Shown piece by piece: positions 44,681-53,045 of a DNA stretch of 64,000 nt. This DNA is from Flavobacteriales bacterium (GTDB taxonomy: Bacteria; Bacteroidota; Bacteroidia; Flavobacteriales_D; Crocinitomicaceae), in NCBI GenBank assembly GCA_947488235.1, contig CANLAQ010000002.1, positions 1 through 64,000 on the forward strand, read 5' to 3'. The notes below the pieces were generated by a model. It did no database searches and had not been told where the DNA came from. It saw only the letters and a list, made by a program, of their open reading frames with translations. Numbering within the stretch: position 1 is the first letter of the stretch; every line of letters starts with the position of its first letter. The position numbers were made by a program, and so were the translations under genes.

Positions 44681-45397
44681 TTAAATTTCGCCCATTAATT
44701 GCAAGGTTTCCTTAGAGGCTAATTGTTCGGCTTCTTTTTTAGTGCTTCCTTTACCTTCGCCATATTCTTTTTTATTGATGGCAACACGAATCGTATAGAG
44801 CCAAGACCCCTCTATATTTTCTTCGCTATGCAATACAAATTCTAAAGTCAATCTTTTTTTCTGACACCAAATAAATAAGCGTGATTTAAAATCGATTTCA
44901 ACTTCTAGTAATTTATTTATGTCCACAAATTTTCTAAAAATAAAATTTTGAAGACTCACTTTAGCTTTGTTAAATCCACCATCTAAATATATAGCACCAA
45001 TGAGCGCCTCGAAGGCATTCCCCTCAATAGCGGATAGATTAATGGTTCTGCTCTGACTGTATTTAATAACTTCTCGTAAACCCATTTTTTCTCCGATTTC
45101 GGAAAGGGTCTTCCGGTTTACAATTTTGGATTTTAATTTGGTTAAATATCCCTCATCGTCCCCTGGAAACTTATTATATAGATATTCTGCAACTACTGCA
45201 TCAAGTATGGCATCACCTAAAAACTCAAGACGCTCATTTGAATTTATGTCCCCGCTACTTAATGATTTGTGTCTTAAGGCTTTTTTAAAGATATTTAAAT
45301 CAATAGGGCGATACCCAAAATTTTGAATAATAAATTTGATTATAATGAGATCCTTCTCAGATTTTTTAGCAGAAATAAAGGGCAGTCTAAGCGCCAA
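44681..45397 (-). CDS. rnc: Ribonuclease III
   Basis: 238 residues. The RNase III domain shows NERLEFLGDAILDAVVAEYL (about 56-75; catalytic Glu and Asp) and EGNAFEALIGAIYLDGG (about 124-140; second Asp/Glu set). A double-stranded RNA-binding domain (about 165-236, ending KGSTKKEAEQLASKETLQLM) completes it. It cleaves structured RNA, including rRNA precursors. The start is TTG, 3 nt after the fabF stop; no nearby ATG preserves the N-terminal helix. It is the last gene of the acpP-fabF-rnc operon, a typical order. Confidence 0.95.
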   Translation of the reverse strand: MALRLPFISAKKSEKDLIIIKFIIQNFGYRPIDLNIFKKALRHKSLSSGDINSNERLEFLGDAILDAVVAEYLYNKFPGDDEGYLTKLKSKIVNRKTLSEIGEKMGLREVIKYSQSRTINLSAIEGNAFEALIGAIYLDGGFNKAKVSLQNFIFRKFVDINKLLEVEIDFKSRLFIWCQKKRLTLEFVLHSEENIEGSWLYTIRVAINKKEYGEGKGSTKKEAEQLASKETLQLMGEI

Positions 45398-45400
45398 GGA

Positions 45401-46651
45401 TTAAGCGAATTTTTTTACAATTACGCTTGTGTTGTGGCCTCCAAATCCAAAGGTATTGGATAATGCGACATTAACCGTGCGTTTTTGAGCTTTATGGAAA
45501 GTGAAATTTAATCTTGTATCCAACTCTGGATCATCTGTAAAATGATTGATTGTTGGAGGAACGATATCGTTTTTAACACTTAAGATACATGCAATCGCTT
45601 CAATAGCACCAGCAGCACCTAATAGGTGACCTGTCATGGACTTTGTTGAGCTAATGTTAATGTTGTAGGCATGTTCACCAAATACTGCCTGTATGGCTTT
45701 AACCTCAGCTATATCTCCAAGTGGGGTTGATGTACCATGAACATTGACATAATCAATTTGATCTGCTGTCATCTCAGCATCTTCTAATGCGGCTAACATG
45801 GTATTTCTTGCGCCAATTCCTTCTGGATGAGGTGCAGTCATATGATAAGCATCGCCTGACATTCCTCCTCCCGCAACTTCTGCGTAGATTTTAGCGCCAC
45901 GCTTAAGAGCATGTTCTAATTCTTCTAAGATAATAGCTCCTGATCCTTCCCCTAAAACAAAACCATCACGGTCTAAATCAAAAGGTCTTGAAGCCGTTAA
46001 CGGAGCATCATTTCTGGTTGATAATGCTTTTAAGGCATTGAATCCACCCATACCCATTTGATTTACCGCAGCTTCTGAACCACCTGTTACAATGGCGTCC
46101 GCTTTACCGAGACGAATCAAGTTAAAAGCATCAATGATTGCATTTGTTGATGAAGCACAGGCCGAAACGGTGACATAATTAGGTCCTCGTAAACCAAATT
46201 TGATTGAAATATGACCAGAGGCTATATCTGCAATCATTTTTGGAATAAAGAAAGGATTAAATCTAGGCGTTCCATCTCCCGAGAAGAAATTTTCAGCTTC
46301 ATCTTGAAAAGTTTTAAGTCCTCCGACTCCAGATCCCCATACAACCCCTATGCGATCACAATTGGGGTTTGACTCCATTATGCCAGAGTCTGCAATTGCC
46401 TCTGTAGCAGTGACAACTGCATACTGGGAAAACTGATCTAATTTACGCCCTTCTTTTTTATCCATGTGATCCTCCACATTAAAGCCCTTAAGCTCACATG
46501 CGAAGTGTGTTTTGAATAAAGAAGCGTCAAACTGCTGAATTTCGGCAGCGCCACTTTTACCTGCTAATAATGCCTCCCAATAAGAAGACACATCATTTCC
46601 AATTGGCGTAAGCGCACCAAGACCGGTTACAACAACTCGTTTTAATTGCAT
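45401..46651 (-). CDS. fabF: Beta-ketoacyl-ACP synthase II
   Basis: 416 residues. The condensing-enzyme triad is complete: VSACASSTNAI (Cys near 164), YVNVHGTSTPLGD (His near 304) and STKSMTGHLLGAAG (His near 341). VTGLGALTPIGNDV at the N-terminus and NTFGFGGHNTSVIV at the C-terminus are FabF signatures. It elongates fatty acyl-ACP in type II fatty acid synthesis. It lies between acpP and rnc with gaps of 24 and 3 bp. Confidence 0.97.
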   Translation of the reverse strand: MQLKRVVVTGLGALTPIGNDVSSYWEALLAGKSGAAEIQQFDASLFKTHFACELKGFNVEDHMDKKEGRKLDQFSQYAVVTATEAIADSGIMESNPNCDRIGVVWGSGVGGLKTFQDEAENFFSGDGTPRFNPFFIPKMIADIASGHISIKFGLRGPNYVTVSACASSTNAIIDAFNLIRLGKADAIVTGGSEAAVNQMGMGGFNALKALSTRNDAPLTASRPFDLDRDGFVLGEGSGAIILEELEHALKRGAKIYAEVAGGGMSGDAYHMTAPHPEGIGARNTMLAALEDAEMTADQIDYVNVHGTSTPLGDIAEVKAIQAVFGEHAYNINISSTKSMTGHLLGAAGAIEAIACILSVKNDIVPPTINHFTDDPELDTRLNFTFHKAQKRTVNVALSNTFGFGGHNTSVIVKKFA

Positions 46652-46675
46652 AATATTTTAAAAAAGACTTAAGTC

Positions 46676-46912
46676 TTATTGTACGTTGCTTTCTATATAA
46701 GCAATTGCATCACCAACTGTTTGAATTCCTTCAGCTTTATCGTCTGGAATAGAAATGTTAAATGATTTTTCAAACTCCATGATTAATTCTACGGTGTCTA
46801 ATGAATCCGCACCTAAATCATTTGTGAAGCTCGCTTCGTTTGTAACTTCTGTTTCTTCAACATTAAGTTTATCTACAATAATTGCGATAACTCTACTTTT
46901 GATTTCTGACAT
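46676..46912 (-). CDS. acpP: Acyl carrier protein
   Basis: 78 residues from the ATG at 46912; an in-frame upstream extension is rejected because it reads through the promoter region. The phosphopantetheine site is [16 protein letters not shown], with Ser near residue 37. The acidic four-helix composition and the ending [10 protein letters not shown] are typical. It carries acyl chains for FabF, encoded next, and for other synthases. First gene of the acpP-fabF-rnc operon. Confidence 0.97.
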   Translation of the reverse strand: MSEIKSRVIAIIVDKLNVEETEVTNEASFTNDLGADSLDTVELIMEFEKSFNISIPDDKAEGIQTVGDAIAYIESNVQ

Positions 46913-46968
46913 TTTATAAAATTTAAAAGGTTTTAAGTGTGCAAAGAAAAAAACAATCATTCAATTAA

Positions 46969-46976
46969 CAAAATTA
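46969..46976 (-). promoter_or_regulatory. -7 promoter element (TAATTTTG) for acpP-fabF-rnc
   Basis: An exact TAnnTTTG match on the minus strand lies about 56 nt before the acpP ATG, giving a leader of about 50 nt, longer than for most genes here. Confidence 0.45.
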
Positions 46977-47037
46977 ATACAAGGGTTTTTATGAACTTAA
47001 TAGTATGGACTTCTTTTTATAAGTCCTAACTAATCCT

Positions 47038-47045
47038 TAATTTTG
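47038..47045 (+). promoter_or_regulatory. -7 promoter element (TAATTTTG) for purN
   Basis: An exact TAnnTTTG match ends 4 nt before the GTG start at 47050, so the purN mRNA is probably leaderless and begins at or near a GTG codon. Confidence 0.5.
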
Positions 47046-47049
47046 TCAA

Positions 47050-47622
47050 GTGAACACTACTATAAACATAGCAATATTTATTTCAGGAAAGGGTACAAAT
47101 GCTAAAAATATAATTAATTATTTTTCTGCAAAAAAGTTAATAAAGGTCGTTTTAGTGCTTTCAACTAAGGAAAATCAGACCATTTCTAACTTATGTCAAG
47201 ACAATAACATAGCGTTTCTTGTGCCCAATACCACACAATTATCACCAACATTTTATTTACAACAACTACAAGCATTAAAGACAGATTGGATTATTTTAGC
47301 TGGTTTCCTTCGTAAAATTCCACAGGAGTTAATATCCCACTATCCAAATAAAATAATAAATCTTCATCCTTCATTGTTGCCTTCTTTTGGTGGAAAAGGC
47401 ATGTATGGTGATTTTGTGCACCAAGCGGTATTGGCCTCAGGGATAGACAGGTCTGGCATAACCATTCATTATGTTAATGAGGAATTCGATAAAGGAGAAA
47501 TTATAGCACAATTTAGTTGTGAGGTAGACCCATCCGATACGGTTTCAATGCTTTCAGCTAAAGTACATTTATTGGAGCAACAACATTTTCCACAGATTAT
47601 TGAAAAAACTATTTTTGAATAG
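47050..47622 (+). CDS. purN: Phosphoribosylglycinamide formyltransferase PurN
   Basis: 190 residues. FISGKGTNAKNIINYF (about 9-24) binds the phosphoribosyl phosphate. LAGFLRKIP (near 81) and NLHPSLLPSFGGKGMYGDFVH (near 99-119), with its catalytic Asn-His pair, and the IHYVNEEFDKGEII segment with the catalytic Asp near 144 identify GAR transformylase, which adds a formyl group in purine synthesis. The start is GTG; no ATG lies before the conserved core. Divergent from acpP as in many Bacteroidota, and convergent with kynU, overlapping it by 14 bp. Confidence 0.94.
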   Translation: MNTTINIAIFISGKGTNAKNIINYFSAKKLIKVVLVLSTKENQTISNLCQDNNIAFLVPNTTQLSPTFYLQQLQALKTDWIILAGFLRKIPQELISHYPNKIINLHPSLLPSFGGKGMYGDFVHQAVLASGIDRSGITIHYVNEEFDKGEIIAQFSCEVDPSDTVSMLSAKVHLLEQQHFPQIIEKTIFE

Positions 47623-48886
47623 CTTGATCTAATAAATAACCAAACCTCCAACAATCTTCATAACTATTATAAAGGGGCGCTGGCGCAACTCGAATTACAT
47701 TCGGCGCTCTCCAATCAGCAACTACACCAAGTTTACTTAAGGCATCAAATAATTCTTTTCCTTGTCCTTTAGTCATAATGGATAATTGTGCACCTCTTTG
47801 GCTTTTGTCTTTGGGTGTAATTAATTCGAAGGTGCAGTTTTCCAGATTTCTTTCTGAAACTTTTTCAATAATAAATTGAAGGTACGCCGTCATTTGATCT
47901 CTCTTTTCTCCAATTGCTTTCATTCCAGCAGCTTCGAATAATTCTAGTGAAGCAAGATGCACCGCCATTCCTAAAACAGGCGCATTACTCAGTTGCCACC
48001 CTTCTGCTCCAGGAATTGGATCAAAAACAGATTCCATTTTAAAGCGTTCTTCTTTATTGTGTCCCCACCACCCTGCAAATCGTTTTAAGGCCTTATTATA
48101 AGCATGTTTTTCATGTACAAACATTCCAGCAACGCCACCAGGGGAGGAATTTAAATATTTATATCCGCACCAAGCGGCAAAATCAACACCCCAATCATGC
48201 AAGTTTAAATTAATATTTCCCGCAGCATGAGCCAAGTCAAATCCAGCTATTGCGCCAACTGCATGAGATGCATCAGTAATGGCTTTCATATCAAACAATT
48301 GTCCAGAGTAATAATTTACACCGCCAATCATTACTAATGCAAGTTCATCACCTAAAGAATTAATTTTAGCAAGAATATCTTCTAAATGAATTAATTGTTC
48401 TCCTTCTCGCGGACCAATTTCTACTAAATTATCCTTACTTAATCCATGAAATTCTACCTGAGAAGCCAGAGCGTATTGATCACTAGGAAAGGCTTTTGCC
48501 TCGCATAATATTTTAGTCCTTTTTCCTTTGGGCTGGTAAAAAGATACCATTAATAAATGTAAATTGGTCGTAAGGGAATGAGTAACGACAACTTCAGAGG
48601 CTTTAGCACCGACAACTTTTGCCGCCATAGCACTTAAATTCTCATGGTAGGAGAACCAAGGCCTTCTCGAAACAAAATGACCTTCTACTCCAAATTTACC
48701 CCAGTCCTCTAATTCCTCCAATATATAAGTCTTCGCTTTTTTCGGTTGTAATCCTAATGAGTTACCGGTAAAATAAACTAATGCATCAGAATGATAGTTA
48801 GGAAAGATAAACTCGTCCCTAAAATGTCTTAAGGGATCCTTGTTGTCTAATTCTTTTGCAAAGGCAAAGGAGTCGTCGAAAAACAT
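47609..48886 (-). CDS. kynU: Kynureninase
   Basis: 425 residues from the ATG at 48886; an in-frame upstream extension overlaps the promoter and the divergent hemL start and is rejected. Fold-type I PLP enzyme: LVYFTGNSLGLQPK (near 35), VGAIAGFDLAHAAGN (Asp binding the PLP pyridine nitrogen, near 214) and WCGYKYLNSSPGG (Schiff-base Lys near 239). RWAGWWGH-like FAGWWGHNKEERF follows. It splits kynurenine or 3-hydroxykynurenine to anthranilate or 3-hydroxyanthranilate plus alanine, in tryptophan breakdown or de novo NAD synthesis. Other kyn genes are not in the window. Confidence 0.95.
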   Translation of the reverse strand: MFFDDSFAFAKELDNKDPLRHFRDEFIFPNYHSDALVYFTGNSLGLQPKKAKTYILEELEDWGKFGVEGHFVSRRPWFSYHENLSAMAAKVVGAKASEVVVTHSLTTNLHLLMVSFYQPKGKRTKILCEAKAFPSDQYALASQVEFHGLSKDNLVEIGPREGEQLIHLEDILAKINSLGDELALVMIGGVNYYSGQLFDMKAITDASHAVGAIAGFDLAHAAGNINLNLHDWGVDFAAWCGYKYLNSSPGGVAGMFVHEKHAYNKALKRFAGWWGHNKEERFKMESVFDPIPGAEGWQLSNAPVLGMAVHLASLELFEAAGMKAIGEKRDQMTAYLQFIIEKVSERNLENCTFELITPKDKSQRGAQLSIMTKGQGKELFDALSKLGVVADWRAPNVIRVAPAPLYNSYEDCWRFGYLLDQAIQK

Positions 48887-48903
48887 AAGCGCTCGAATTT
48901 TGT

Positions 48904-48911
48904 TATTTTTG
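48904..48911 (+). promoter_or_regulatory. -7 promoter element (TATTTTTG) for hemL
   Basis: An exact TAnnTTTG match on the plus strand, 23 nt before the hemL ATG at 48935. It faces the kynU -7 element 6 bp away. Confidence 0.5.
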
Positions 48912-48917
48912 TAAAAA

Positions 48918-48925
48918 CAAAGATA
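48918..48925 (-). promoter_or_regulatory. -7 promoter element (TATCTTTG) for kynU
   Basis: An exact TAnnTTTG match on the minus strand, 31 nt before the kynU ATG at 48886, head-to-head with the hemL element so that the two predicted start sites nearly coincide. Confidence 0.5.
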
Positions 48926-48934
48926 AACAAGATA

Positions 48935-50242
48935 ATGAGTCAATTGAATAGAAGTAATTCGGAAAAGTTATTTGAGACCTCTAGCCGCTATTTCCCGGGC
49001 GGTGTAAACTCACCAGTGCGCGCCTTTCGTTCAGTAGGAGGGACGCCAATATTTATTAAAAGGGGTGATGGATGTACTTTGTGGGATGAGGACGATAATC
49101 AATATATTGATTTTTGTTGTAGTTGGGGGCCTTTAATTCTTGGTCACAATCACCCTAAGGTTTTTTCTGGTATTGTTTCCACTTTACAAAATGGATCAAG
49201 TTTCGGAGCTCCTACGCGTAAAGAAAATGAGTTGGCGGCATTAATTCTAGATAGAATTCCTTTTATAGATAAGTTGCGTTTTGTTTCTTCGGGTACTGAA
49301 GCGGTGATGTCTGCAATTCGATTGGCAAGAGGGGCTACTGGAAAATCAAAAATCGTGAAATTTGATGGGTGTTATCATGGTCATGTTGATTCACTTTTAG
49401 TTAAAGCCGGCAGTGGATTAATTACTTTTGGAACATCCTCAAGTGCAGGGGTTCCAGAAGCATTAGCGCAAGAAACTATTGTTTTACCTTTAAATGATAT
49501 CGCGCTTTTAACGCAATGCTTAGAACAAAATAAAGCGGAAATCGCTTGTGTTATTATCGAGCCTGTACCAGCAAATAATGGACTCCTTTTACAGGACAAA
49601 GTTTTTTTAGAGGCACTCAGGGCTCTTTGTACAAAAAATGACATTTTATTAATTTTTGATGAGGTAATATCAGGTTTTAGAGTTGCCTTTGGCGGGGCGT
49701 CTATGTTGTATGGAATTCATCCTGACATTGTTACTTATGGGAAAATTATGGGTGGAGGCTTACCCGTTGGAGCCTACGGAGCAAAAAGAGAAATTATGTC
49801 TTTTGTTTCTCCAGAAGGACCTGTTTACCAAGCCGGGACACTTTCTGGAAATCCCGTTGCAATGGCCGCAGGTATTGCACAATTAACCGAGTGCTCAGCT
49901 CCAGGATTTTATGAAGGTCTTGCAGATAAAACAAAAACATTTGTATCAACAATTAATAAACACGCTTCAGAAAAACAATATCCATTTGAGATTGTGTCTA
50001 TTGGTTCTATATTTTGGCTCTCGTTTGATGGTAAAAAAAGAATAATTGCAGCATCTGACATTAATCCCGACATGCATTATTTTAACCTCTTACATCATGC
50101 TTTGCTTGAAAAAGGTGTTTATTTAGGCCCAAGCGGGTACGAGGTAGGTTTCATTTCTGCTGCCCATGACGAACAAACGCTGTCAATTGCCGCAATAGCT
50201 TTTTGTGAAGTACTTGATTTTATATTTATCAATACAAAATGA
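48935..50242 (+). CDS. hemL: Glutamate-1-semialdehyde 2,1-aminomutase
   Basis: 435 residues. PGGVNSPVRAFRSVGGTP at the N-terminus, CCSWGPLILGHNHP, and TYGKIMGGGLPVGAYG (PLP-binding Lys near 269) are signatures of HemL, which converts glutamate-1-semialdehyde to 5-aminolevulinate in the C5 heme pathway. LRFVSSGTEAVMSAIRLARG near 110 and FDGCYHGHVDS near 142 support this over other class III aminotransferases. It heads a rightward run whose stops and starts overlap (ATGA with the next gene) into the carotenoid genes. Confidence 0.96.
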   Translation: MSQLNRSNSEKLFETSSRYFPGGVNSPVRAFRSVGGTPIFIKRGDGCTLWDEDDNQYIDFCCSWGPLILGHNHPKVFSGIVSTLQNGSSFGAPTRKENELAALILDRIPFIDKLRFVSSGTEAVMSAIRLARGATGKSKIVKFDGCYHGHVDSLLVKAGSGLITFGTSSSAGVPEALAQETIVLPLNDIALLTQCLEQNKAEIACVIIEPVPANNGLLLQDKVFLEALRALCTKNDILLIFDEVISGFRVAFGGASMLYGIHPDIVTYGKIMGGGLPVGAYGAKREIMSFVSPEGPVYQAGTLSGNPVAMAAGIAQLTECSAPGFYEGLADKTKTFVSTINKHASEKQYPFEIVSIGSIFWLSFDGKKRIIAASDINPDMHYFNLLHHALLEKGVYLGPSGYEVGFISAAHDEQTLSIAAIAFCEVLDFIFINTK

Positions 50243-51246
50243 TTTTAGTAACGGGCGCTAGTGGATTAGTTGGAAGTCATTTGCTTTGCCAATTGACTCA
50301 AGAAGAGCCTATTGTCCGCGCTTTATACCGATCTGAAAACAGAAAACAAGATGCTAAGGAAATCTTTAATTTTTATTTTAAGGAAAAAGCAGATCTATTT
50401 TTCAATAAAATAGAGTGGATAAAAGGAGATATTCTTTCTCTTACTGATCTAGTGTTAATGTTTAATGATATAACGCATGTTTATCACTGTGCAGCATTAG
50501 TGTCTTTTCATAAAGCTGACTTTCATCGTTGCCTGCAGGTAAACAGAGAAGGGACTGCTAATATTGTTAATTTCTGCTTAAAACATAAGGTTGAAAAACT
50601 ATGTTATGTCAGCTCAACCGCTGCACTATCGTACAATACAATTGGATTAACGGATGAATCATTTAAGTGGACGCCTGGGCCAGAAGTAAGTGGATATTCA
50701 ATTTCAAAATTTGCAGCTGAAAAAGAAGTTTGGAGAGGAGTTGAAGAAGGATTGAAGGCAGTAATTATTAATCCCTGTGTAATTCTTGGGCCTGGATCTT
50801 GGAAAGAAAGTTCTCTTTCAATTTTTAAATCAGCCTCTAAAGGAATAGGATTTTATCCAAGTGGATCTAACGCCATTGTAGATGTTAGAGATGTGGTTTA
50901 CTCTATGCACTTTTTAATGAACTCTGAAATTTCAAGCAAGAAATTTTTATGTACAGGCCCAAATATTACCTTCAAAGAATTGCTAGAAGCCCTTGCGGTT
51001 CTGTTCAATAAAAGCGCTCCTAAAATTAAGTCCCCCCGCTTGTTGTCTTTAATTGTTGCTGCATTTTCCGAAGTAATAAATTTAATATTGCGGAAAAGAG
51101 CTGGTTTAACGATAGAATCTGTATATTCAGCCTATAAGAATATAACTTATGATAACCGATTGATTTGTGAAACAACAGGGGTAAAATTTCATTCTTTGTC
51201 CGACACATTAGAGCATGCCATAAAAGGAAAAATAGAAAGAAATTGA
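50239..51246 (+). CDS. NAD-dependent epimerase/dehydratase (extended SDR)
   Basis: 335 residues. VTGASGLVGSHL (residues 4-15) is the NAD(P)-binding glycine motif. VYHCAALVSFH near 82, CYVSSTAAL near 127 with the catalytic Ser, and YSISKFAAE near 153, whose YxxxK pair is the catalytic Tyr-Lys, complete the extended-SDR active site. It resembles dihydroflavonol reductase/3-beta-HSD-like SDRs. The substrate is unknown. It is coupled to hemL (ATGA overlap) and followed after 1 bp by the CruF-like gene, so a role in isoprenoid or carotenoid modification is possible but not shown. Confidence 0.85.
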   Translation: MILVTGASGLVGSHLLCQLTQEEPIVRALYRSENRKQDAKEIFNFYFKEKADLFFNKIEWIKGDILSLTDLVLMFNDITHVYHCAALVSFHKADFHRCLQVNREGTANIVNFCLKHKVEKLCYVSSTAALSYNTIGLTDESFKWTPGPEVSGYSISKFAAEKEVWRGVEEGLKAVIINPCVILGPGSWKESSLSIFKSASKGIGFYPSGSNAIVDVRDVVYSMHFLMNSEISSKKFLCTGPNITFKELLEALAVLFNKSAPKIKSPRLLSLIVAAFSEVINLILRKRAGLTIESVYSAYKNITYDNRLICETTGVKFHSLSDTLEHAIKGKIERN

Positions 51247-51247
51247 G

Positions 51248-51886
51248 ATGACATTTCAAAAAATAAATAGGGAGCTTTTTGTAATAATCATTCTGATTAT
51301 TTTATATAGCGTTGGACTATTTGGTATTTTATCCCCAACATGGAAATCCGTTATTTTACCTTTATCGTCGATAAATTTGACGCTGTCTTTTCTCGCTATA
51401 ATTTTTACCATTGAAGCACCAAGGGGAAAGATAATTAAATTTTTATTTCTTGCTTTCTTAATCGGTTGGTTGTCTGAATGGGTTGGCGTCAATACAGGCT
51501 ATCTTTTTGGCGTTTATCATTATGATGTAAACTTGGGAGCAAAAATATTCGGCGTTCCTTTAGTGATTGGATTGAATTGGGCTTCTTTAACAGTTGGCGC
51601 TTCTTATTGGGCTTCTAGACTTTCAAAGCAAAGATTCCTTAGAATATTAATTGGCGCCTTAATCATGGTTCTTTTTGATATATTAATGGAACCCGTTGCT
51701 ATTAGAAATGAATATTGGACTTGGGATAACAATTATATCCCAATTTATAACTATGTTTCTTGGCTGTTTGTTTCTTTATTATTACAGACTATTTATTTTT
51801 ATTGGATAAAAGAATCAATGAACAAAGTAGTAGGAGTCTTGTTTATTTTGATGAGTTTATTTTTTATAATTTTAAATTTATTTTAA
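51248..51886 (+). CDS. CruF-like carotenoid biosynthesis membrane protein (DUF422)
   Basis: A 212-residue polytopic membrane protein of the carotenoid-biosynthesis/DUF422 family. Signature stretches are EWVGVNTGYLFGVYHY (about 77-92), FGVPLVIGLNWASLT (near 100), and LFDILMEPVAIRNEYWTW (near 142-159). Family members include CruF, a carotenoid 1',2'-hydratase, and bisanhydrobacterioruberin hydratase, which add water across a terminal psi-end double bond. If so, the organism could make monocyclic 1'-hydroxy carotenoids (myxol or saproxanthin type). The stop TAA overlaps the crtZ ATG by one base (TAATG). Confidence 0.82.
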   Translation: MTFQKINRELFVIIILIILYSVGLFGILSPTWKSVILPLSSINLTLSFLAIIFTIEAPRGKIIKFLFLAFLIGWLSEWVGVNTGYLFGVYHYDVNLGAKIFGVPLVIGLNWASLTVGASYWASRLSKQRFLRILIGALIMVLFDILMEPVAIRNEYWTWDNNYIPIYNYVSWLFVSLLLQTIYFYWIKESMNKVVGVLFILMSLFFIILNLF

Positions 51887-52365
51887 TGTTCTGGATAGGC
51901 CCCCTAATTTTAATTGCAACTTTTTTCCTAATGGAATTTGTCGCTTGGTGTACGCATAAATTTCTCATGCACGGCATAATGTGGTATTTCCATAAAGACC
52001 ATCATCAAATTGAGCCGGGATTTTTCGAAAAAAATGATGTCTTCTTTCTAATCTTCGCAATTCCATCTTGGTTGTTCATCATGTTGGGTATGATGTCAAA
52101 AAATTATGTATTGGTTTGGATTGGTTTTGGAATTGCTTGTTATGGAGCTTCTTATTTTTTGGTTCACGATGTCTATATTCACAGGAGATTTTCCTGGTTA
52201 AGAAATATTGATCACCCTTATTTTTATGCGATCAGAAAAGCACATAAAATTCACCACAAAAACATCGGAAAAGAAGAAAGTGAATGTTTCGGAATGCTTT
52301 TGGTACCTAGGAAATTTTATAGAGAGGCGCGTACAGCGTATTTACGAAACACCCAAACCAAATGA
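51886..52365 (+). CDS. crtZ: Beta-carotene 3-hydroxylase CrtZ
   Basis: 159 residues from the ATG at 51886; a longer in-frame reading lies inside the upstream gene and is rejected. Four hydrophobic helices and the histidine boxes of the fatty-acid-hydroxylase-like carotene hydroxylases are all present: HKFLMHG (about 25-31), HKDHHQ (near 38), HDVYIHRR (near 94) and HKIHHKN (near 118). These bind a di-iron centre. It adds 3-hydroxyl groups to beta-ionone rings (beta-carotene to zeaxanthin). The stop overlaps the cyclase start (ATGA). Confidence 0.94.
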   Translation: MFWIGPLILIATFFLMEFVAWCTHKFLMHGIMWYFHKDHHQIEPGFFEKNDVFFLIFAIPSWLFIMLGMMSKNYVLVWIGFGIACYGASYFLVHDVYIHRRFSWLRNIDHPYFYAIRKAHKIHHKNIGKEESECFGMLLVPRKFYREARTAYLRNTQTK

Positions 52366-53045
52366 GTCTTTATGCTATTTTAATTATCGGTGTTTTTATA
52401 GGGCCCCTCGCTTTAAGTTTTGATAAAAAGGTGGCATTCTATAAAGAAATTCGCTTTTTAATTTTAGGCTTGTTTGTAACGGGGGCTATTTTTTTAATTT
52501 GGGATGAATATTTTACAATAAAAGAAGTATGGGGCTTTAATCCTAAGTATTTATTAGGGATTTATTTAGGTCACCTTCCCCTTGAGGAGGTCTTGTTTTT
52601 TATAATAGTTCCTTATAATTGTGTCTTTGTGCACCAAGTATTAAAAGCTTATTTTCCAAGTATTAAACTTAAAAATATTTCCAGTGTCTTTTTGGTAAGT
52701 ATTGCGATAAGCGCTTTATCTCTAGCTTTATTTAATTATCATAATTGGTATACCTTTTCTACTTGCTCGTTGGCATTTATATTATGCACAATTGCTATTC
52801 TATTGAAACCAAGATGGTTAAATAATTTTTCTTTTACTTATCTCGTTTGTCTGATCCCATTTTTATTTGTTAATGGAATTCTAACAGGAGCAGCTACTAG
52901 TGCGCCAATTGTCTGGTACTCGGAATCTCACATTATTGGCCTGCGGATACTTACGATTCCATTAGAGGATATCTATTATAATTTTTCCCTTTTAATTTTG
53001 GTTATTGCTTTTTTTGAATGGCAAAGAGGAAAATCACTTTCCTAA
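52362..53045 (+). CDS. crtYcd: Lycopene cyclase, CrtYcd-type membrane protein
   Basis: A 227-residue membrane protein formed of two related halves, as in the fused form of the heterodimeric CrtYc/CrtYd lycopene cyclases. The P-L-E-(E/D) motif occurs in each half: LPLEEVLFFIIVPYN (near 72) and IPLEDIYYNFSLL (near 200). About six to seven TM helices are seen. It cyclises psi ends of lycopene to beta rings, providing the substrate for CrtZ. It is the last gene of the hemL-SDR-CruF-crtZ-crtYcd run and overlaps the convergent rfaE2 gene by 12 bp. Confidence 0.88.
   Translation: MSLYAILIIGVFIGPLALSFDKKVAFYKEIRFLILGLFVTGAIFLIWDEYFTIKEVWGFNPKYLLGIYLGHLPLEEVLFFIIVPYNCVFVHQVLKAYFPSIKLKNISSVFLVSIAISALSLALFNYHNWYTFSTCSLAFILCTIAILLKPRWLNNFSFTYLVCLIPFLFVNGILTGAATSAPIVWYSESHIIGLRILTIPLEDIYYNFSLLILVIAFFEWQRGKSLS

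Noticed and set aside
51760..51885. Longer in-frame reading of crtZ
   Set aside because: It lies inside the CruF-like gene and adds polar residues; the TAATG junction at 51884-51888 gives the natural start.
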